Part shown: in pieces, positions 25,690 to 34,600 of the stretch
Position numbering within the stretch: position 1 is the stretch's first letter
How the letters are laid out: every line of letters begins with the position of its first letter
Source of the DNA: Thermoactinomyces mirandus
GTDB lineage: Bacteria > Bacillota > Bacilli > Thermoactinomycetales > Thermoactinomycetaceae
Assembly: GCF_013868055.1 (NCBI RefSeq)
Contig: NZ_JACEOL010000024.1
Span: 1 to 41,005, forward strand
Direction of reading: 5' to 3'
DNA: 41,005 nucleotides
Notes under the pieces: model-generated
Seen by the model: the letters and a program-made list of their open reading frames with translations, nothing else
The model's database searches: none
Told to the model about the DNA's origin: nothing
Made by a program: the position numbers and the translations under genes

Positions 25690-28600
25690 ACTGCATACAT
25701 TTAATCAAACCAGACAACATTATCCAGACAAGGAAACCATTCATCAGTTGATTGAGTCCAGAGCAAGACAGTCGCCGGACCAGACAGCCGTTGAATTTCT
25801 GGATACCCGGTTGACTTATCGGGAACTGAATCGGCGCGCTGACTTGTTAGCGGCAATTTTGCAGGATCGCAACGTAAAAAAAGGGGATATTGTTGCGGTC
25901 ATGGTGCCTCCTTCCCTTGAAATGATCATTGGTGTACTGGGGATTCTCAAGGCAGGAGCAGCCTATTTGCCGATTGATCCCAATTACCCGTCGGAACGGA
26001 TTTCTTATATGTTAAAAGACAGTAAGACACAAATGCTTTTAACTTACGGAAATGATTCAAATGATATCGGAACTCATTTGGACCGGTTGGATCTGAAAAT
26101 GGTGGATTGGACAAAAGAAGCGGCAAGCCGCCCTGATCCCATGGTGCAAGTTCATGATCCGGCATACGTGATCTATACTTCCGGCTCAACCGGGAAACCC
26201 AAGGGTGTGATGATAGAGCATTCGTCTCTTGTAAACCTGGCCTTCTGGCACGTTGACGAATTTAAAATCTCGGAATATGACTGTTGTACAAAGTACGCCG
26301 GGTTTAGTTTTGACGCATCTGTATGGGAAATTTTTCCAACTCTTTTGGCCGGAGCCACGCTCCAAATCATCGATGAAGAACTGCGGTATGATTTGGAAGA
26401 GCTGAACCGGTATATGGATGAAAAAGGAGTTACGGTCAGCTTTTTGCCAACACAGGTTGCGGAGCAATTCATGCATCTGGAGAATCGCAGCCTGAGAATT
26501 CTCCTTGTCGGAGGGGACCGTCTGAAACAGGTCGTTCCGCAGACTTACAAGATTGTCAACAACTATGGCCCGACAGAAAATACCGTTGTTACGACAAGCG
26601 GACCGGTTTATCCTGATGAACCGATTTTTATTGGTCGGCCAATCGCCAACAATCGGGTATATGTACTCAGTCGCCAGCAACAATTGCAGCCGGTTGGTGC
26701 CCCTGGAGAGCTGTGCATCAGCGGAGCAGGTTTGGCCCGGGGCTATCTACATCGTCCTGAACTGACCGCGGAAAAATTTGTGGAAAATCCGTTTGAACCC
26801 GGAGAACGGATGTACAAAACAGGAGATATCGTGCGATGGCTTCCCGACGGGCGCCTGGAATTTTTGGGGCGGATTGACGATCAGGTGAAAATCAGGGGCT
26901 TTCGGATTGAGCTTGGTGAAATCGCCCACTGTCTGTTGCAACACCCGCATATTCAGGATGCATTGGTGCTGACACGATCTGATGCACAGGGACGAAACTA
27001 TCTGTGTGCCTATTTTACTGCCAGGGAAGGTTGGACGAAGCAATCGATTCGGCAGCATCTGGAACAGGAACTGCCGTATTACATGGTTCCGGCGCATCTG
27101 ATTCACATGGACCGGTTCCCTTTGACACCCAACGGAAAAGTAGACAAGAAAGCGCTGCCAGTTCCGGAAACAAAAGGTAAAACCAATCGCTCCATGCCTG
27201 GCACCAGTGAAACCGAGCGCCGTCTGATCCGAATCTGGAAGGAGATCTTTGATGCCGGTCAGGTTGGTGCGGCTGACAACTTTTTTGATTTGGGCGGAGA
27301 TTCCCTTAAATTAATGCGTTTACTGTCAAGAATCAGGAAAGAGTTTCAGGTCCGGATTTCAATCCATGACTTGTATGAACGGCCGGTTTTGAGAGATATG
27401 GCTACATCGATCTGGAAAGCTGAAACAATTTTGCAAAATGATGTATTCAAGACATCCCGACCGGGGGAAACCTATCCGACTTCTTCCGTGCAAAAAAGGA
27501 TATATGCAGTAGAGCAATTGGAAAATATCGGGACCACATATCATACCCCCGTCATGCTGGAACTGCGCGGAGAACTTGACGAAAAACGATTGCAGTCAGC
27601 TTTTGAAAACTTTGTGCAGCGTCATGAGGCATTGCGTACTTCTTTCCATCTGGCTGATGGTGAAGTGGTGCAAAAAGTCCAATCTGAAGTTGAGCTGCCG
27701 TGGAAGGTTTATCGTGCCAGTTCCATGGATGAAGTAAAACAGATTGCCGAAACCTTTATTTCTCCATTTGATCTGGGAAAAGCGCCTTTGTTCCGTGTTG
27801 CTCTTATTCACCATCCGGATCAGAGGCACTATTTGGTCATTGATATGCATCATATTGTTTCTGACGGTATTTCCGTAGAAGAGATTCTGTATCGTGAACT
27901 GGGTGCGCTTTACAAAGGGGAAGTGTTGCCTGTCCCGGATCTCCAGTACAAGGATTATGCAGCTTGGCAGCAGGAGTGGCTGAAGTCGGAGGAATGCCGC
28001 AAGCAGAAGGAATACTGGTTAAACCGCTTGTCAGGTTCCATTCCTGTGCTTGAATTGCCGACGGATTATCAGAGGCCCTTCGTCCAGGAATTTGCTGGCG
28101 ACAAAGTTCGATTTTCTGTAGGCGCATCGTTGACTGAACGTTTGAAACGGATTGCCAAACAAGAAAATTCTACATTGTTCATGATGCTGTTTGCGGCATA
28201 CAAGGTTTTATTGGCAAAATTGTCCGGACAGGAAGATATCATTGCAGGGTTTCCTGTTGCAGGCCGCGGACAGCCCCGTTTGGAATCGGTTTTCGGCATG
28301 TTTGTCAATACTCTGCCTTTACGTTCTCAGCCCTGTATGGATTTGTCTTTTTCTGATTATCTGAAGCAAGTCAGGAAACGAATCCTGGAGGCTTACGAGC
28401 ATGGGGATTATCCGCTGGAAGAAGTGGTCGAGCAGTTGAAGATCAACCGTGACCGCAGCCGGAATCCTTTGTTTGATACAGCATTTGTGTTGCAAAACAT
28501 GGACACGGAAACGATTAATCTTCCAGGTGTGTCTGTACTTGACATGAAGGAGATCCCGTGGAAGCAATCGATGTTTGACATGACCTGGGAAGCCAAGGAA

Positions 28601-31600
28601 GAAGCCGAAACGATCGAGTTCTCGGTGGAATATTGCACGCGGCTGTTCAAACGTTCCACGATTCAACGGTTTATCAAATCCTACCTGACCATTTTGGAGC
28701 AGATTACCCATAATCCGGCTTGTACCATTGCCAAAATTGAATTGCTTCCGCCTGAGGAAAAAAAGAAAGTGTTGGTGGAATTCAACCGGACAGATGTGCC
28801 TTACCCGCGGGGAAAAACGATTCAGCAGTTGTTTGAGGAACAGGTATTGAAGACTCCCGACCATGTGGCGATCAGAATGGGCGAGGAAACCCTGACTTAT
28901 CAGGAACTGAATGAACAGACCAACCAACTGGCCAGATTGTTGCGCGGCAAAGGGATTAAAAGGGGCGATGTTGTTGGCCTGTTGGTGGAACGTTCACCGG
29001 TCATGATTATCGGTTTGCTCGCCATTGTCAAAGCGGGTGGGACGTATTTGCCTATAGATCCGGGCTATCCGGAAGAACGAATCCGTTTCATGTTGGAAGA
29101 CAGCCAGGCAAACACCCTGCTGGTGCAACCCGGTCTTCCTGTTCCGGAAGCGTATACCGGAAGGTTGGTGGAATTGTCCCCAAAAATATGGGAAGACCAA
29201 TATTCCGGCAATTTGCCGAATATTAATTTACCGGAGGATATTTTATATATTATTTACACCTCCGGATCAACGGGAACTCCCAAAGGGATTACAACCATGC
29301 ACTATAATGTGGTCCGGACGATTGTTAACAACGGGTATGTCGAGGTGGATGAGTCGGACCGTGTTTTGCAATTGTCCAATTATGCTTTTGACGGATCTAC
29401 CTTTGACATTTACATGTCATTGCTCCATGGTGCTCAACTTGTGTTGGTACCTAAGGAAACCCTATTGGATTTGAATAAGTTGACCCGTTTGATCCGGGAA
29501 GAAAAAATCACTGTATCCTTTATTACAACCGCTTTGTTTAATATGCTGGTCGATTTTGATTTATCCAGTTTGGCCAATATGAGAAAAATCCTGTTTGGCG
29601 GGGAAAAGGCTTCCGTCAAACATGTGCAAAAGGCTGTCAGGGAATTGGGCGAACACCGGCTGATCAATGGATACGGGCCGACGGAAACGACCGTATTTGC
29701 CACAACCTGTTCGATTGACAATTCGGTGCTTGCCACAGGGTGTGTTCCGATCGGCAAGCCATTAAACAATACCAGACTGTATGTGCTGAATGGGTGGGGA
29801 CAGCTGCAGCCTGTTGGTGTTTCCGGCGAACTTTGCATCAGTGGGGATGGTGTGGCCAAAGGATACCTGAACCGGCCGGACCTGACCAGAGAACGGTTTG
29901 TCGAAGATCCGTTCAATCCGGGAAATCGCATGTATAAAACCGGAGATTTGGTACGGTGGTTGGAAGACGGTACGATTGAATATCTGGGTCGTATGGACAT
30001 GCAGGTGAAAATCCGCGGGCATCGGATCGAACTGGGAGAAATCGAGCGCCATCTGATGGAAGAAAAAGAGGTGCGCGATGCAGTTGTGATCAAGGATGAA
30101 GACGAACAGGGATCTTACTTGTGTGCCTATTTTGTGGCTGACACGGAAATAGAAACAGCTTCCCTGCGCAAGAGACTGCGGCAAAAGCTGCCTGATTACA
30201 TGATGCCCAGCTATTTTGTAGAATTGGATTCCATTCCGTTAACTGCCAACGGGAAAGTGGATAAACGGTCACTTCCCAAACCTGATTTTACAGACCAGAC
30301 ATCGGAAAATTACGCCGAACCGACTACAGAAACGGAAGCAATTCTGGTCCGGGTATGGCAGGAAGTGTTGGGGATTGAAAGAGTAGGCATTCACGACAAT
30401 TTCTTTGAACTGGGCGGAGACTCGATCAAGGCTATTCGAATTGCGGCACGCCTGAATCAGCAGCAAATAAAGCTGGAGACAAAAACCTTGTTCCGTTATC
30501 CAACAATTGCAGAACTGGCTCCAAATGTAAAAAGCGGACTGAACAGGCTGGAAGAAGAGGGTGAAATTACGGGTGCTGTTCATTTAACCCCGATTCAACA
30601 ATGGTTCTTCTCACTTCAGTCCAAAAAACCGAATCATTTTAATCAGGCAATGATGCTGTATTCTGCTGACGGATGGAACCTGCCATGGGTGAAGGAGGCA
30701 TTTCAGACGTTAACAAAGCATCATGATGCTTTAAGAATGACATATGATTTTACGGGTGGCGAAGTAAAGCAGTTCAATCAGCCTGAAGAACACCGGGCAT
30801 TTACGGTAGAGCGGCTGGATTTGAAGGAACCCGGCTCGAAAAGTTTGGAAGAACACGCCAACCGTTTGCAGCAAAGCCTCAACCTGGAGACCGGACCGCT
30901 TGTCCGTGCGGGGATTTTCCATAACGATGACGGAGATTATCTGTTGATTGTCATTCATCATTTGGTTGTTGATGGGGTCTCTTGGCGAATTATCCTGGAG
31001 GACTTTAAAACGGCGTACCACCAGGCGGCCAATGGGCAAAAAATTATTCTGCCTCAAAAAACCAGCTCTTTCAGAACATGGGCAAAGCAGCTGCGCCAAT
31101 ATGCAGACAGCAATAAAATGATGCAAGAAAAGAGCTACTGGCAACAGCTCTGCTCAGGCAAAATAGAAGCCCTGCCAAAAGACTTTGCCTGGACTGGAGA
31201 AAAACTTCACAGGGATATCGATGAATTTGAGTTGACACTGGATGAGGTTCAAACCGGACAATTGTTGACCCAGGTGCATCATGCCTATCACACCGAAGTG
31301 AATGATCTGTTGCTGGCGGGATTGGCACTGGCTATCAATGAGTGGACCGGACAATCGAAAATTGCCCTGAATCTGGAAGGGCATGGGCGTGAGGAAATTA
31401 TTGGAGGTGTAGACCTGAACCGGACCGTCGGCTGGTTTACATCGATGTATCCTGTCGTTTTTGAACTTCAGGATTCCCGGCTGTCACGGGTGATTCCGGC
31501 CATCAAGGAGATATTGCGCCATATTCCCAATAAAGGAATTGGCTACGGAATCTTACGCTATTTGACTGCTCCTGAACAAAAACAGGATCTGTCGTTTGAT

Positions 31601-34600
31601 CTGGAACCGGAAATCAGCTTTAACTATCTCGGACAGTTCGAAGAAGAAGGATTGGGGTCAAATGAGATTCCGACCGGAGACTGGTTCAGCCCGCTTACGC
31701 CTGAGCCGCATGCGCTTGCTTTCAACAGTATGGTGACAGGCGGCAGACTAAAAATTCGTGTAGGCTACAATACCCGGATGTTCAAAAGACAGACGGTTGA
31801 GTCGGTGGCCCGCAGTTTTATCAAACATTTGGCGGAATGTATCGAGCATTGTCTGGAAAAAGAGAATACCACCTATACGCCGAGTGATTTCAACACAAAA
31901 GATTTGTCCATGGCTGAGCTGGAACACATATATTCCGTGTTGCCGGCTGATCGTATCCAGGATATCTATTCGCTCTCTTCCTTGCAGAAAGGGATCCTGT
32001 TCCATGCCATCCAGACGCGGATCCAGTATTTTGAGCAGTTTTACATCGATTTGGACGGAGCGGTTGATTTTGCCGCATTTAAGCAAAGCCTGGAAAAACT
32101 GGTGCAGAAACATGATGTGCTCAGAACGGTATTCATGTTTCAAAATCTGGCCCAACCGGTGCAGGTTGTGCTGAAAAAGGTCGAAGTGCCGATCCTGTAT
32201 GAAGATTTAAGCAGCCTGTCTGAAACAAAGCAGCAGGCATTCTTGCAAAAATTCAAGCGGGAAGACCGAAAAAAAGGCTTTCCTGCATTGCACGAACCAC
32301 TGCTTCGTTTTGCCCTGTTCAAACTGGCTGATGACCGATTCCATTTTGTGTGGAGTTTCCATCACATATTGTTTGACGGCTGGTGTATTTCCCTTTTGCT
32401 CGAAGACTGGCTGTCCATGTATCAGGCTCTTTTGCAGGGAACCTCGATGCAACTGGAACGGGTTACTCCATACCGCGAATATATTCGCTGGTTGGAAGAA
32501 CAGGATCATGAAGAAGCAAAAGCATTCTGGAAAGATTATTTGCGTGGTTATGAACAGACGGCAAGTGTTTTGAACCGGGGAATCAGGAAAAAGACGGATT
32601 ATGAGCTGGAGAAAAAGGAAACGGATTTCATCCTGCCGCAAAAATTGACTGAACGGTTGACATCGCTGGCACAGCAGTATCACGTCACACCAAGCACTTT
32701 CTTTCAAACCATCTGGGGCATTTTGCTACAGAAATACAACGATACTGACGATGTCGTCTTTGGTACCGTTGTTTCGGGAAGGCCATCAGAATTGCCGCAA
32801 GTGGAAAAAATGGTCGGGCTTTTCATCAATACGGTTCCAATCCGGATTCGCAGTAAGGAGTATGACACCTTTGCGACTCTGTTACAAAGAGTGCAGCATG
32901 AAATTTTGGAAGCGGAAAAAGTTCACTATGCTTCGTTGGCGGAGATTCAATCCGGCACGCCGTTATTTAACAAGTTATTTGATCACATTATGGCTTTTGA
33001 AAACTATCCTTTGGATCTCAACCGGTTTAAAAACAGGAAAGAAGAACCCGGCTTCTCGATTTCCGGTCTGGATGCATTTGAACAGGACAGTTATGGAGTC
33101 GGTCTGATTGTATATCCGGGAGATGAATGGCTCGTAAAATTGAAGTATGACACAGAAATCTATACTGAATATCAGATGAAGCAAGTGATAGACCATTTAC
33201 AAACATTAATGGAGCAAATTCTGGCAAATCCGGAGACTCCTGTTCATCAGCTGGAGATTATTCCGCATGAAGAGAAGCAACGATTACTGGTCGACTTTAA
33301 TTGCACAAAAGCGGATTATGCCAGAAATGTTGCGATTCATCAATTGTTTGAAAAGCAAGTTGAAAAAACTCCCCAAAATATCGCATTGGTTTATAAAGAA
33401 AAAGAATGGACTTACAAGGAGTTGAACACACGAGCCAATCAGCTGGCACGGATTCTTAGAAACAACAAAATTGACCGGGAACAGATCGTTGGAATTATGA
33501 TGAAGCGGTCACCAGAATTCATCATTTCGATTTTGGCGATTTTAAAGGCAGGTGGCGCTTATCTTCCAATTGATCCGGAATACCCGGCCAAGCGGATTCA
33601 GTACATGTTGGATGACAGTCAGGTGAAACTGCTGCTGGTTCAACCGGGACTTCAAGTTCCGGCCAACTATCGGGAAAATGTGCTTATCGTAAACGAGTCA
33701 TTGCTGCAGGGAGACCCGTCCAATTTGCCGGTCGTCAACCAACCGACCGACCTTGCCTATTTGATTTATACTTCGGGATCAACAGGCAAACCAAAAGGAG
33801 TCATGGTTGAGCATCGGAATCTGTGCAATCTGGTTTTAATTGCCAAACCTTACGGAATTCACGAAAACACCCGTGTTTTACAATTTGCATCAGTCAGCTT
33901 TGATGCTTCAGTAGCAGAGGTATTTCCCACCCTTGTTACAGGTGCGACCTTGTATCTGGAAGAAAAAATGGTGTTGCTGAATCAACTCGTTCAATATCTG
34001 AGAGAAAAGAGGATCAGCAATGTGACGTTACCTCCGTCTGTTCTTAAATCCGTTTCATACGGCGAACTTCCTGACTTAAAAACCATTATCAGTGCAGGGG
34101 AAACATGTTCACCTGACCTGGTGAACAAATGGGGAGCAGGGCGTACATTTATCAATGCATACGGGCCAACCGAAGCAACCGTATGTGCAACGATTGCCAA
34201 ATATCACGATTCTGTTTCCGAAACTTCGATTGGAAAACCATTTTTTAACCAACAAGTATATATCGTGAACAAGCATCATCAGTTGCAGCCGATTGGAGTG
34301 CCTGGTGAACTGTGTATCAGTGGAGCGGGATTAGCCCGGGGCTACTGGAACCTGCCCGATTTAACAGCGGATAAATTTGTGGACAATCCCTTTGTTCCGG
34401 GTACCAAAATGTACAGGACAGGGGATTTGGCATGCTGGTTGCCGGATGGAAATATCGAGTATCTGGGTAGAGTCGATGATCAGGTCAAAATTCGAGGGTA
34501 TCGGGTAGAATTGGGGGAAATTACCAATCAATTAATCAAATATCCAAGCATCAAAGAAGCCACGGTTGTCGCCCACGAGGGTCATATGGAACAAGTCTAT

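Noticed and set aside
31797..32174. 125-codon plus-strand open frame within NRPS1, and other small frames inside both NRPS genes
   Set aside because: They are out of frame with intact NRPS domains, have no ribosome binding sites, and read as low-complexity shadow sequence.
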